Assembly: GCA_031841125.1 (NCBI GenBank) | Contig: CM063112.1 | Coordinates: forward strand, 26,748,603 to 26,812,602 | Source: Acanthococcus lagerstroemiae | Taxonomy: Eukaryota; Arthropoda; Insecta; Hemiptera; Eriococcidae | Reading direction: 5' to 3' | DNA length: 64,000 bases | Shown: positions 22,901 to 32,708 of the stretch, one piece after another | How the letters are laid out: each line of letters opens with the position of its first letter | Numbering within the stretch: position 1 is the first letter of the stretch | Position numbers and translations under genes: made by a program | Notes under the pieces: model-generated | Databases searched by the model: none | Seen by the model: only the letters and a program-made list of their open reading frames with translations | Told to the model about the DNA's origin: nothing

Positions 22901-25477
22901 AGAACATTTTCTGATGTTCGACGATTTTCGAAGAATTTCATCAGAAATTTTCGAGAAGAATCTCCGATGATTTTCAAGGAATTTAATAGGAAATCTTTAT
23001 GAAAAAATTCCGATAATTCCTGAAGAATTGAAACTATTTCGCTTTCATGCCGTGGGATTAGAGGTTTTTCCCAAAGATCTTTTATAAAAGTTTTTGAAAA
23101 TCGTTGGCATTTTTTTCTAAAGATTTCCGATGAAATTCTCCGAAAATTAGCGAAAAGTATTTCCAAAGATTTCCACGTAATTTTTTTGAAACTATCGGAG
23201 ATTTTTCGCACACTATCTTCGATAAAATTCTTCGGGAAATTGTATCAAAAATCTTTGGGGAAAATCTCTGATTCCATGGCATGAGTGGAAAATAGGTCTC
23301 CATTCTTCGAAAATTATCGGAATCCCCCCCCCCCAAAAAAAAGAAAAGATTCCGATGAAATTCCTTTCTTCTCGAAGATTTCCGATGAAATTCTTCGGAG
23401 ATCATCGAACATTTTCCCTAAATATTTTTGATCGAATTCTTCAACCATTGGATCTTTTCTCCGAATATTTCCTATTCAAAAATTATCGGAAAATTTTCCC
23501 GAAGAATTTTGATGAAATTTATTGGAAATTTTTTCTGAAGATTTCCGATGGGATTCTTCGAAAATTATCGGAATTCTCACCCCAAAAATTTCCGATGAAA
23601 TTCCTTAAGAAAATCATCGGAATTTGTTCCCCAAAATTTCCGATGAAATTCCTTAAAAATCATCGGACATTCTTCTTGAAGATTTCCAATGAAACTATTC
23701 TTTGGAAATCATCCGAGATTTTTCCTGAAATACTTATTTTCGATAGTTTTTTTCCAAAAACCATCAGAGTTATTCCCCGAATATTTCCGATGAAATTCTT
23801 CAAAAATTATTGGGTAAATTTTCATTTATAAGTACAATGAAAAGTAAGAAACGCACCATCAGTACTTCGAGCAGTTTGAGGCAGTTCATTCGTTCGGGTA
23901 ACTAAACCGGCAGTGCTTGGAGCTATCCCACTTATTTGAGTACGTTAACCTGTAAATAATAGAGACGGTATTGATGAACATCGCAGATTTGATCATTGTT
24001 ACCTATTCAAAACTTGAACCATAGAGTATTTTACCTCGGAAACTGTGTAGGGATGGAGTTGTTTTTCCATATCCTTCTATTACACATTCGGAAATCATCT
24101 TTTGTAAAATGAATATTGCATAATCGCGACCGTGGCATAATTTTATTTAATTCTAGGTTACAGAAATCCGTCCACGAAATTTTTTTGCTTGCAACCACAG
24201 GAAAGCTAAAACAGTATTCGCAGTTATAAAATTGCATCACACCAATAAGTAACAGTGCAATTGCACGTACCTGTTGAAGGATTCCCCTGATGATTTTTAA
24301 GGAATTTCTTTGGAAATTTGCGAGAGAAAATTCCGATAATTTTCGAAGAATTGAAACTATTATCCACTCATGCGACGGAATCAAGAGATTTCCCCGAAGA
24401 TGTTGGATAAAATTCTACGGAAATCAGCCCACAATTTCCGAAGAATTTTATCGGAAATAATGGGAGAAAAATCTCCCATAATTTCAGAAAAAATACATTG
24501 AAAATCTTTTAAAAAAATCTTCACTAATTTTCAGAGAATCCCATCGGAAATCCTTTAAAAAAATCTCAATGTTTTCCAAAAAATCTCATCAAAATTCTTT
24601 GAAAACATTTTCCGATAATTGTTGAATAGGAAATATTCTGAGAAAACCTCCGATGGTTTTTGAAGAATTGGATTAAACATCTTTAGGGAAAATGTTCGAT
24701 GATTTCCGCGAGGAGTTTCATTATTAATCTGCGAGAAGAATCTCCGACGATTTTTAAGGAATTTCTTTGGAAATTTTCGGGAGAAAATTCCGATAATCTT
24801 CGAAGAATTGAGACTATTTTCACTCATGCGACGGAATCAAGAGATTTTCCCCGAAGATGTTGGATAAAATTCTTCGGAAATGAGCCCGCAATTTCCGAAG
24901 AGTTTTATCGAATATAATGTGAGAGAAATCTCCGATAGTTTCAAAAAACTTACATTGGAAATCTTTGAAAATGATCTTCACTAATTTTCGGAGAATTTCA
25001 TCGGAAATCTTTAAAAAAAATGTCCAATGTTTCCCGTTCCACATTTTCCGTTTCTGTTGTTTCTGGTCTCAAGATATAGAAAGTCTGGGACTAATACCAT
25101 GATTGTATACTAAAAATAACGGTTCAATTCTATGAGTTTCTGAAGTCTGAAGCATATCTTGTACTTTTACACTATTAACGAGGGGCATGCAAAAATGGTT
25201 TTAACGTTACTTCGTTCCTGTGTAGAAATTGGTCAGTAGTAAAGTGACCGGCACATATTCCATCACTTGCCATAATTTCATGTATACTTAATTGTAATTG
25301 CAAAGCATGCATCCATTTCGAACGTTCTTCTTCGGTTTCAGGGAAACTAGTTGAAAAATATAATAAAAGTATGTACAACTAATTGAACTTTGACAGCTTC
25401 AAATGAATGTGATGATACTATTACCTGAATAAATGCTCCTTGGCTTCACACAAAATACATCTCCTACGGCGCACCAT
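16823..25477 (-). CDS. THAP zinc-finger gene (assembled gene model, span)
   Basis: This is a minus-strand gene assembled by eye from GT-AG signals and matching codon phases. Exons: A 25477-25425, B 25346-25175 or C 24205-24035, D 23930-23857, E 17569-17495, then F 17403-17198 or G1 17216-17095 plus G2 16996-16823. A+C gives C-x2-C-x36-C-x2-H followed by SIPTQF, the THAP DNA-binding zinc-finger signature (family AVPTIF box). A+B gives C-x2-C-x41-C-x2-H. THAP proteins bind DNA in the nucleus and often derive from P-element-type transposases, but no transposase domain is present here. Predicted products are 74 aa (A+B), 192 aa (A-C-D-E-F) and 222 aa (A-C-D-E-G). The 6.3-kb D-E intron and the B-C interval are filled with the 46-bp minisatellite. 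Acceptor D is weak, and F and G are in different frames. Confidence 0.6.
17095..17216 (-). CDS. THAP gene exon G1 (alternative C-terminus), or start of a separate small gene
   Basis: ATG at 17214 reads MAHEDDNTTSPAMDPELASV and continues to LKA, then donor GCT|GTGAGT. Upstream GATTAG|AA is a possible acceptor at 17216: joined to exon E it gives Glu and then MAHEDD in frame, bypassing exon F. Alternatively the ATG starts an independent 97-aa protein whose start codon overlaps the F stop region, or a 1-bp indel separates F and G1. Acidic, then helical. Confidence 0.55.
17198..17403 (-). CDS. THAP gene exon F: basic Ser/Thr/Arg tail
   Basis: Acceptor TTAATTTTCAG|TA; with exon E's final G it makes GTA, then 67 codons to TGA 17198-17200. 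The sequence is disordered-looking and basic (11 Arg, 5 Lys, many Ser/Thr/Pro; for example KTPTRSSPRISARKVVTPSR). Such tails are common in chromatin-associated proteins. The plus-strand open frame across the same bases is judged a shadow. The last 17 bases overlap the start of G1 in another frame. Confidence 0.5.
17495..17569 (-). CDS. THAP gene exon E: acidic linker
   Basis: 24 codons with a strong acceptor TTATTTTTCAG|GC and donor CAG|GTCAGT. The product RNDDEGNRMLENDIDTYFSQ continues AYFP. It enters after one base and leaves after one base of a codon, matching D on one side and both F and the G1 acceptor on the other. The acidic, unique sequence is unlike the surrounding repeats. Confidence 0.55.
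17690..21970. repeat. 46-bp minisatellite inside the THAP D-E intron
   Basis: Hundreds of diverged units of about 45-46 bp with the core GAATTTCATCGGAAAT and a linker CCGATGATTTCC. Orientation is forward to about 19.74 kb and reversed from there to 21.97 kb. A recurrent spacer, CACTCATGCGATGGAATCA, marks a longer ~460-bp period (reverse copies near 20213, 20672 and 21119). Every longer open frame here is rich in F, K, S, I and N because it translates the unit; none is a gene. The array ends at a shared boundary motif, TTTCATCGTTTTGCACGTTT, at 21967. Confidence 0.9.
18178..18578 (-). mobile_element. Inverted copy of the CCGTAGCCAG transposon
   Basis: Minus-strand sequence matches 31617-31900: it starts 'CCAGGTCCGTAGCCAGGAGG', contains 'TTTTTCTCGCTAGTT-TGTTCGAAAC' and 'TGGCTGTTTGAGAACTGATA', and runs into the minisatellite. 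About 150 bp in the middle (18280-18430) is not shared. It is a truncated older copy. Confidence 0.7.
22193..22498. mobile_element. MITE with AGGGTTACCAAC ends
   Basis: Left end TA|GGGTTACCAAC and right end GTTGGTAACCC|TA are inverted and flanked by TA, suggesting a Tc1/mariner-type target duplication. The interior (about 306 bp) is non-coding. It sits in the only non-minisatellite gap of this intron (21.99-22.63 kb). Confidence 0.65.
22630..23830. repeat. 46-bp minisatellite, second intronic block
   Basis: Forward units at 22.63-23.05 kb, then reversed to 23.83 kb. The part at 22637-22858 is a close copy of 19206-19436, and in reverse of 30.78-30.99 kb, so whole multi-unit blocks have been copied and not only single units. 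Confidence 0.85.
23857..23930 (-). CDS. THAP gene exon D: Ser/Thr/Pro-rich linker
   Basis: 24 codons between acceptor AAATAAG|T and donor G|GTGCGT, reading GIAPSTAGLVTRTNELPQTA and three more residues. Both splice sites are weak, and a better-looking acceptor (TTTACAG, 11 bp further 5') would run into a stop in this frame. Support comes from the composition, which stands out from the flanking minisatellite, and from phase agreement with C (2) and E (1). Confidence 0.4.
24035..24205 (-). CDS. THAP exon C: alternative second half of the zinc finger
   Basis: Acceptor TGTTTTAG|C gives S-FPVVASKKISW, LC-NI-HFTKDDF and SIPTQFPR, ending AG|GTAAAA (phase 2). With exon A it completes C-x2-C-x36-C-x2-H and a SIPTQF box equivalent to AVPTIF. 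It is homologous in layout to exon B (same entry phase, same FP...W...C-x2-H-F order) although the residues differ widely. Its exit phase matches exon D. Confidence 0.65.
24280..25045 (+). repeat. 46-bp minisatellite between THAP exons B and C
   Basis: Forward units with the CACTCATGCGACGGAATCA spacer near 24366 and 24825, about 460 bp apart. Between 25046 and 25174 lies non-repeat sequence with no supported exon. Confidence 0.85.
25175..25346 (-). CDS. THAP exon B: second half of the zinc finger (short isoform?)
   Basis: After acceptor AACTAG|T, the exon encodes S-FPETEEERSKWMHALQ, then GIC-AG-HF (third Cys and His, C-x2-H) and ends LKPFLHAPR followed by TAA at 25175-25177. The conserved FP, the W in 'SKW', and the C/H pair fit THAP. 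The AVPTIF box is poorly matched. No GT donor near the end preserves a frame into C or D, so this exon either terminates a 74-residue THAP-only protein or is a decaying duplicate of exon C. Confidence 0.55.
25425..25477 (-). CDS. THAP exon A: first half of the zinc finger
   Basis: ATG at 25477 opens MVRRRRCILCEAKEHLF (17 codons plus AG), then donor AG|GTAATA. The cysteines at residues 7 and 10 are the first zinc pair. Starting at the very N-terminus with a few residues before the first Cys is the usual layout of THAP proteins, where the domain is N-terminal. The exon ends in phase 2, and both candidate partners (B and C) enter in phase 2 to make a Ser-Phe-Pro junction. Confidence 0.65.
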
Positions 25478-25526
25478 ATTTTCTCACTACAGGATCAAGA
25501 TCAAAATTGAAATTTAAATCACAAAA

Positions 25527-25870
25527 AATATAATAATAATAATAATAATCTGTATTTGCGACCCTCTCAACAGCCTTGTACAAAGGAAATAATAAAAACA
25601 AAAAAACAAAACAAAAAAAAGATAAGAAAAACCTTAAGTAGGAAAGGAAAATGATATAAGGGTAGAATATTGAGCAAGAGAAAAGGTGTTGGAGAGCGGA
25701 AAAGAGAAGAAAATATGAAAAGAAGGAGAGAGGGAGATTCTAATCGAGATGGGAACTAAATGAGCTGGAGATGAAGATTAAATGATGATGAAATGATGAG
25801 ATGCCACCCACAACCCCGCCCTGTCGCCCCACCGCGCGATGTCCTCATAAAACCCGAGCAAATAATTTTG
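25527..25870 (-). mobile_element. 3' end of a non-LTR retrotransposon
   Basis: On the minus strand a pyrimidine-rich 3' region leads to 'TTGTACAAGGCTGTTGAGAG', 'GGTCGCAAATACAG' and then an (ATT)n tail (25527-25543). Truncated 5' ends and microsatellite tails are typical of LINEs. No reverse transcriptase is left. It lies just 5' of THAP exon A. Confidence 0.55.
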
Positions 25871-26019
25871 GAAAATTTTATTTTAGCGGGAAGAAATTAT
25901 AATTTCGAGGGTAGAACAGGTGAGAACTCGTGATAACCATTTTGTTTTCAGCAGAGCATTCGCATAAAAGAAATGCGCGCGTCACGCGCTCTACAGTTCC
26001 ACGCTCGTATAATGTGAAC

Positions 26020-26870
26020 CAGCGGTTCTCAAACTTTTTACTTCGAGCCCCCCTGCATAATCCAGCTGTAAACCGGGCCCCCTACATGTGAGCGTACTAT
26101 ATATAAGTGAGTCACGTTTGACATTTTACAGTCAATTTTTATTAGGGTGTTTGCCCGCGCGCAGCGCTACAAGCACCCTATTGCAATAGAATTTTCATCC
26201 TCATTTTTTTCTTTAAATACGACTGAATTGTATACAGCTCACAGTTCAGTTTTAGTTCAGTTTCGTTCTCCGGTAGGAGCGCTAAGGTGCATTTCCTAAT
26301 GAAAGGTTGAATTCGTTAGTTATTACAGCCGGAAATAACGAAATAACATTGCTGTAAACGGGAAATACGGTATTTCCGGCATATTTAGCGACAAAAAAAA
26401 AAGCATAGAATATGCGCATATTTCACCTGTTTTTAGGTGTATTTTTGACAGCCCTAGTTATGAATATTTTTCCTCTCTGTTAAGGATGCAACTTGAAAAG
26501 ATGAAAATAAAAGATTCTCATTCCGGCGTATATATTTTGGTACTGTGTCTGAATATTAGCTTCAAAGCCTCAACATTTCAGATTTGGTTTCGTTTTATCA
26601 ATACCAGTTTAGGAAGTTAGAATTAACAATGAAGCTAGCGAAAAGCTCATTTTATCGACTTTAACTTATTAGTTACAGTCAATGAATGCAGTAAAATTCC
26701 CATAAGCCATAAATAAGCAGATAACAATCTTCAACCTAGAACATGGCAAATACCCTCGTACTACCTCGCTATCTGCGAGGTAGCTTATTAAGTTTTGCAC
26801 ATTCTTTTGGACCCCCTGAGCCTTCATTGCGCCTCCCTTGGGGTCGCGCCTCACACTTTGAGAACCGCTG
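26020..26870. mobile_element. Non-autonomous hAT element with 8-bp target duplication
   Basis: The ends are CAGCGGTTCTCAAACTTTTT and, in reverse complement, CAGCGGTTCTCAAAGTGTG. The flanks are ATGTGAAC (26012-26019) and ATGTAAAC (26871-26878), an 8-bp duplication with one difference, as hAT transposition makes. CAGNGGTTCTCAAA ends are well known in animal hATs. The 851-bp interior has no transposase. A hairpin TAGGGTG...CACCCTA lies near 26143. Confidence 0.85.
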
Positions 26871-27213
26871 ATGTAAACAATCGGATTTCTATTGGGACTG
26901 CAAGCGCGAAAGAGTCGCCTTCTACAATTTTAAGCGCGTGAAAAAAAAAAGGAACTACTGAAATCCTACACATTTTAGAAAACTTTATAGGATTGAAAAG
27001 TACAAATGATCTCAATGGAAAGTAAATTTTATGTACTACAAAGTTTGTTCTATTCATTTTTTCGATAAACGCTTTCGTTTTCATAATATTTTGAGATTTC
27101 TTCATACACCTGTAAATGAAATATTTCCCTTGATCAGATTTTATATATATACAATAGATAGATAGATAGATATATGAAGTGAATAGGATCAATGTATGCT
27201 TATCAGAAAATAC

Positions 27214-27251
27214 TTATTCGACGCTAGCGCTTACACAATTTGCACAGTCCC
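27214..27251 (+). repeat. 38-bp copy of a segment of the 45.6-kb exon
   Basis: TATTCGACGCTAGCGC followed by ACAATTTGCACAGTCCC also occurs at about 45662-45698 inside the candidate membrane-protein exon. The origin of the copy is unknown. Confidence 0.6.
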
Positions 27252-27275
27252 GAGCTCCCGACCTCTCGGTCAGGA

Positions 27276-27425
27276 ATGCAACTTGAAAAGATGAAAATAA
27301 AAGATTCTCATTCTGGCGTATATTTGTTTTATTGGGTAGACTTCGGTACTGTGTCTGAATATTAGTTTCAAAGCTTCAACATTTCAGATTTGGTTTTGTA
27401 TTATCAATACTAGTGTTAGGAAGTA
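27276..27425 (+). repeat. Partial second copy of hAT-element interior
   Basis: Repeats 26484-26620 ('ATGCAACTTGAAAAGATGAA', 'AAAGATTCTCATTC-GGCGTAT', 'ACTGTGTCTGAATATTAG'). The homology resumes at 28015 with 'AATGAAGCTAGCGAAAAGCT', matching 26627. The copy was therefore split by the insertion at 27447-28010. Confidence 0.8.
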
Positions 27426-27446
27426 AGCGCAACAATACCAGGGTAC

Positions 27447-28010
27447 CAGGGATGCCAGATGCGGAGAAGCCGGTAGCGGGAAGTCAGACGTTGGTACTCG
27501 TAGTTTTTGCAGTTTTGTTTTAGGATAATTTTGAAAAGCCAGAAGTTGGAAACTGAATGAGTTACACATAAAATCTGGAAGCGGAAGCTGAAAGTTTTTC
27601 AGCTTCTGATCGGCTTCTTACAATTTTATTAAAATTGTTTTTTATGTTTTTTTTATCTAAACAAGTAGAAGGAAAAGAAAGCAAAAAAAAGTTAGTGAAA
27701 ATGAAATGCTGAGAATAAGTAAAAGAATCTGGAAGCCGAAAACATTGGCAGTTAGAAGTTCATACTGAGGCTGGAAGTTGAAGCAAGAAGCTAAAGTCTG
27801 GTCCAGTTAAGAAACATAATTTTTTCATGGCACTTATAATGTATTCTTGAACTCGTCCCTCCCCTCCAACTTCAAAATACCCATATATCGATGTATATTG
27901 CGAATAGTCAGTTATGTTTCTTAACTGGACCAGACTTTAGATGAGAATTGGAGGTTTGAAGCCGGAAGCGGAAGCTGTATCGTTCGACTTCCGCATCTCT
28001 GAACAACACT
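27447..28010. mobile_element. TIR element inserted in hAT-derived sequence
   Basis: Left end CAGGGATGCCAGATGCGGAG; right end in reverse complement CAGAGATGCGGAAGTCGAAC. The interior is rich in 'GGAAGC' words that give self-complementarity (for example GAAAGTTTTTCAGCTTCTGA). It splits the repeat copy 27276-27425/28015. Exact boundaries are approximate. Confidence 0.5.
27791..27940. mobile_element. Nested 150-bp MITE with 29-bp perfect TIR
   Basis: CTAAAGTCTGGTCCAGTTAA (27791-27810, plus nine more bases to 27819) is matched exactly in reverse complement at 27912-27940. The TA next to each end may be the target duplication. It sits inside the element at 27447-28010. Confidence 0.8.
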
Positions 28011-28049
28011 TTTGAAAATGAAGCTAGCGAAAAGCTCTTTTTATCTCCA

Positions 28050-31000
28050 ATGACTTTTCAGGAATTTCATCGAAAAATTTCAGGGAAAAACTTCCGATAA
28101 TTTCCAAAGATTTCCATCGGAAATATTTCAAAAAAATTTCCAATGTTTTCCTAAAAGGAAATATTCCGGAAAAACCTACGATGGTTTTTGAAGAATTTGA
28201 TGAAAATTTATCTTCAGGGAAAATGTTGGATTATCTCCGAAGAGTTTCATAGGTAATCTTCGAGGAGAATCTCCCGATGATTTTTAAGGAATTTCATCGG
28301 AAATTTTTGGGGGAAAATTCCAATAATTTTCGAAGCATTGAGACTATTTTCCACTCATGCGATGGAATCAAGGGGTTTTCCCCGAAGATTTTGGATAAAA
28401 CTCTCCGGAAATCAGCCCACAAATAACGAAGAATTTTATCGGAAATAATGTGAGAAAACTCTCCGATAATTTAAAAAAAATGTAATTGGAAAACTTCGAA
28501 AAAAATCTTCGCTAATTTTCCGAGAATCCCATCGGAAATCTTTTCAAAAAATTTCCAATGTTTTCCAAAAAATTTCATCAAAATTCTTTGAAAACATTTT
28601 CCGATAATTTTTAAATAGGAAACATTCCGGGAAAACCTCCTATGGTTTTTGAAGAATTTGATAAAAAATCTTCAGGAAAAATGTTTGATGATCTCCGAAG
28701 AGTTTCACAGGAAACCTTCGAGAAAAATCTCCGATGATTTTGAGGAATTTCATCGGAAATTTTTTGGGGAAATCCCGATAATTTTTGAAGAATTGAGACT
28801 ATTTTCCACTCATGCGATGGAATCAAGAGATTTTCCCGGAAGATGTTGAATAAAATTCTTCGGAATGAGAAGCACACAATTTCCGAAGAGTTTTATCGAA
28901 AATAATGTGAGAAAAACCTCTGATCATTTCAAAAAAAATGTCAATGGTAACCTTCGAAAAAAAGCGTCGCTAATTTTCAGAGAATCCCACAGGAAATTTT
29001 TAGAAAAAATGTCCAATGTTTCCCAAAAAATTTTCCTTCAAGTTCTTCGAGAAAATTTCCCTATAATTTTTGAATAGGAAATATTCCGATAAAACCAGAT
29101 GGTTTTTGAAGAATTTGATAAAAAATCTTCAGAGAAAATGTTCGCCGATGATCTCTGAATAAGAGTTTCATTGGTAATCTTTGAGAAGAATCTCCGACGA
29201 TTTTTAAGGAATTTCATTGGAAATTTTTGGGGGAAAATTCCGATAATTTTCGAATGACACTATTTTCCACTCACGCGGTGGAATCAAGAGATTTTCCCGA
29301 AGATTTTGGATAAAATTCTACGGAAATAAGCCCACAATTTCCGAAGAATTTTATCGGAAATAATGGGAGAAAAATCTCCCATAATTTCAAAAAAAAAAAT
29401 ACATTGAAAATCTTTTAAGAAAATCTTCACTAATTTTCAGGGAATCCCATCGGAAATCATTTTTAAAAAATCTCAATTTTTTCCAAAAAATTTCATCAAA
29501 ATTCTTTGAAAACATTTTCTGATAATTGTTGAATAGAAAATATTCCGAGAAAACCTCCGATGGTTTCTGAAGAATTTGATAAAAAATCTTCAGGGAAAAT
29601 TTTCGCCGATGATCTCCGAATAAGTGTTTCATTGGTAATCTTCGAGAAGAATCTCCGACGATTTTTAAGGAATTTCATCGGAAATTCTTGGGGGGAAATT
29701 CCGATAATTTTTGAAGAATTAAGACTATTTTCCACTCATGCGGTGGAATCAAGAGATTTTCCCGAAGATTTTGGATAAAATTCTACGGAAATAAGCCCAC
29801 AATTTCCGAAGAATTTTATCGGAAATAATGGGAGAAAAATCTCCCATAATTTCAAAAAAAAAAAAAAAAAATACATTGGAAATCTTTTAAAAAAATCTAC
29901 ACTAATTTTCAGAGAATCCCATCGGAAATCTGTAAAAAAAAATCTCAATGTTTTCCAAAAAATCTCATCAAAATTCTTTGAAAACATTTTCTGATTATTG
30001 TTGAATAGAAAATATTACGAAAAACCTCCGATGGTTTCTGAAGTATTTGATAAAAAATCTTCAGGGAAAATGTTCGCCGATGATCTCCGAATAAGCGTTT
30101 CATTGGTAATCTTCGAGAAGAATCTCCGACGATGATTTTTAAGGAATTTCTTCGGAAATTTGCGGGAGAAAATTCCGATAATTTTCGAAGAATTGAGACT
30201 ATTTTCACTCATGCGACGGAATCAAGAGATTTTCCCCGATGATGTTGGATAAAATTCTTCGGAAATCAGCCCACAATTTCCGAAGAATTTTATCAAATAT
30301 AATGTGAGAAAAATCTCCGATAGTTTCAAAAAACTTACATTGGAAATCTTTGAACATAATCTTCACTAATTTTCGGAGAATTTCATCGGAAATCTTTAGA
30401 AAAAAATGCCAACGATTTTCAAAAAATTTTATAAAATATCTTTGGGAAAAACCTCTAAATCCACGGCATGAAAACGAAATAGTTTCGATTCTTCGGGAAT
30501 TATCGGAATTTTTTCCTAAAGATTTCCGATTAAATTTCTTGAAAATCATCGGAGATTCTTCTCGAAGATTTCCGATGAAATTCTTCGAAAATCATCGAAC
30601 CTTTTCCCTGAAGATTCTTGATACAATTCTTCAAAAACCATGGGAGTGTTTTCTCCCGAATATTTCCTATAAAATTTTTCAAAAATTATCAGAAAATGTT
30701 CTCGATGAATTTTAATAAAATTTGTTGGAAAACATTGGAAATTCTTTCCAAAGATTTCCGATGAAATTCCTTAGAAATCATCGAGGATTCTTCTCGAAGA
30801 TTTCCAATGAAATTATTCTTTGGAAATCATCGGAGATTTATCCTGAAGATTTTCGATAAAATTCTTCAAAAACCATCGAAGTTTTCCCCCGAATATTTTC
30901 TATTCAAAAATTATCGGAAAATGTTTTCGAAGAATTATCATAAAACTTTTTGGAAAACGCAGAAAATTTTTTTTAAGATTTCCGATGGGATTTTTCGGAT

Positions 31001-31612
31001 ATTTTCGGAATGTTTTTCCAAAAATTTCTGATGAAATTCGTTTAAAATGATCGGAGATTCTTCTCGAAGATTTTCAAAGAACTTATTCTTTGGAAATCAA
31101 AGGGGGGGGGGTGTTTCCTGATGATTTTGGATAAAATTCTTCAAAAACCATCGTATTATTCCAAGGTATTTTTGATAAAGTTCTTTAAAAACCATCGGAA
31201 GATTTTTGAAGAAATTCTTTGGAAAACATGGGAAATTTTTTCTGAAGATTTCCGATAAAATTCTCCGGAAATTCTCAGAGATTGTTCTCAAAGAATTCTG
31301 ATAAAATTCCTTGGAAATCATCGGAGATTTTCCCAGAGCATTTCTGAAGAAATTCTTCAGAAATCATCGGTAATTTAATCCAAAATTTTCCGATGAACAT
31401 CTCTCGAAATCATCGAATCTTTTTGCTGAAGAAATGCATCAAAAATCATCAGACATATTTCTCGATGAATTCCAATAAAATTCTTTGGTATCATTGGAGA
31501 TTTCCCCCCAAAATTGTCAACAAAATTCTTATGATCGCATCAGTGATTTTTCCTAATAATGTCCGATGAAATTCTTCGTAAATGATCGGACATTTTCTTA
31601 ATATTTTCAATA
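28050..31612. repeat. 46-bp minisatellite with ~460-bp higher-order period
   Basis: Forward to about 30.42 kb, then reversed. The spacer CCACTCATGCGATGGAATCA (or variants) starts at 28351, 28806, 29267, 29732 and 30206, giving periods of 455, 461, 465 and 474. About ten basic units therefore form one higher-order unit. No real gene is present. Confidence 0.9.
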
Positions 31613-32237
31613 AAATGTTCAGGTCCGTAGCCAGAAGGTGGTAGGGAGTGCTCAACACCTCCTAGCACTTGCCGAAGCCCATCCGGCATAATTTCGTGAT
31701 TAAAAACAACGACTTCCTCATGTTTTTCTCGCTAGTTCTGTTCGAAACTTTCCTTTCCACTACATTTTAATGTTTCTATATCGAAAGCTAAATGCCTGAA
31801 TGGCTGTTTGAGAACTGATAACTTGGTAAGTCCACAGAGATAGAATATTTTACTTCCAAAAGTTCGAAACTTTGATCGTTGTAAAAGTGTTAATCTTTTT
31901 CAGGCGATAAATCCAATTTTTGTTTCAATGGGTTGTTGGTAAGTTGAATCACCAGTTTTGATTATGAATTTTGAGACTAAATTCAATGTTCTTATTGTAA
32001 CATTGTATATTTGCTAGTTTTCTTCCAGAATGTTCGGTTTGTATATTTTAATAAGTGGCTGAAAAAATTTACAGTAAAATCCAATAGTGCGACGATAAAG
32101 ATTCGACTCCAACTTCTTCGGATTCGAGCCTGATTGAATGTACAGCCCAGCTGTTCTACCCATGATTTAGTGGCGTAGCCAGAATATCCCTAAGGGGGGG
32201 GGGGGAGAAAAGTAAGATTTTCAAGGGAGAAAAAGTC
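30629..32237 (+). repeat. 1.6-kb segmental duplication, copy 1
   Basis: Almost identical to 40596-42195 over about 1600 bp, differing by a few substitutions, poly-G length and short indels (for example around 31080 and 31360). The copy includes minisatellite, the left ~550 bp of the CCGTAGCCAG transposon and the beginning of a nested MITE, and breaks inside that MITE. Confidence 0.9.
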
Positions 32238-32538
32238 GAAAATTGAAGTGTTTTTTAGAAATCGCCGATATTAGAGGACTATTTTATGAAAATTAAGGTA
32301 AAATTACTGCTTGAGCGAACATTTTTTGAAAAAACGTGTTTTAAAAACGAAGAATTGCTCATTTTTGTATACTTTACATTCCATATCCGGTGCCTTGAGG
32401 GGCGTTAGCCCCCTTTGCTCCCCCTGGCTACACCACTGCCTCATAGAAATCTTCACATTATATACTATGTGTATCCTCAAGCCCCCCTGGTAAACAGTCA
32501 GCACTCCCTACCGCAGATGGCTGGCTACGGGCCTGAAA
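31615..32538. mobile_element. TIR transposon (CAGGYCCGTAGCCAG ends)
   Basis: Left end TTCAGGTCCGTAGCCAGAAG and, in reverse complement at the right, TTCAGGCCCGTAGCCAGCCA. Both continue into GGTAGGGAGTGCT. The interior (~0.9 kb with a nested MITE) has no transposase. Both flanks are minisatellite, so it inserted into, or is carried with, the array. Relatives: 18178-18578 (inverted) and 41570-42195. Confidence 0.75.
32169..32438. mobile_element. Nested MITE (AGTGGCGTAGCCAG ends)
   Basis: Left AGTGGCGTAGCCAG plus a poly-G run; right end reverse complement CAGTGGTGTAGCCAG. About 270 bp and non-coding. It lies inside the larger TIR transposon. In the 42-kb duplicate only the left ~70 bp are present. 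Confidence 0.7.
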
Positions 32539-32708
32539 ATTCCTCACAAATTATCTTTGGAAATTAAAGGAATCTTCTCGAAGATGAATTCTGATGAAAT
32601 TCTTTGGAAATCATCGGTGATTTTCCCCGAATATTTTCGATGAAATTCTTCGGAAATCATCAGGGATTTTCCCCGAGATTATTTCATCGTTTTGCACGTT
32701 TGGTCATG
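32539..32708 (-). repeat. Minisatellite tail with boundary motif
   Basis: A few reversed 46-bp units end in TTTCATCGTTTTGCACGTTT (32685-32704), the same boundary found at 21967 and, inverted and slightly diverged, near 37250. Confidence 0.75.

Noticed and set aside
24150..24245. Exon C starting at its internal ATG with a CEYC pair as a self-contained zinc finger
   Set aside because: The CEYC would lie only two residues before the Phe-Pro, far closer than in THAP domains. The same bases form a plausible 3' splice site, and splicing from exon A gives the correct spacing.
17926..31321. Many F/K/S/I-rich open frames of 60-140 aa
   Set aside because: They are translations of the 46-bp minisatellite on either strand. 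Composition follows the unit and neighbouring units shift frame.
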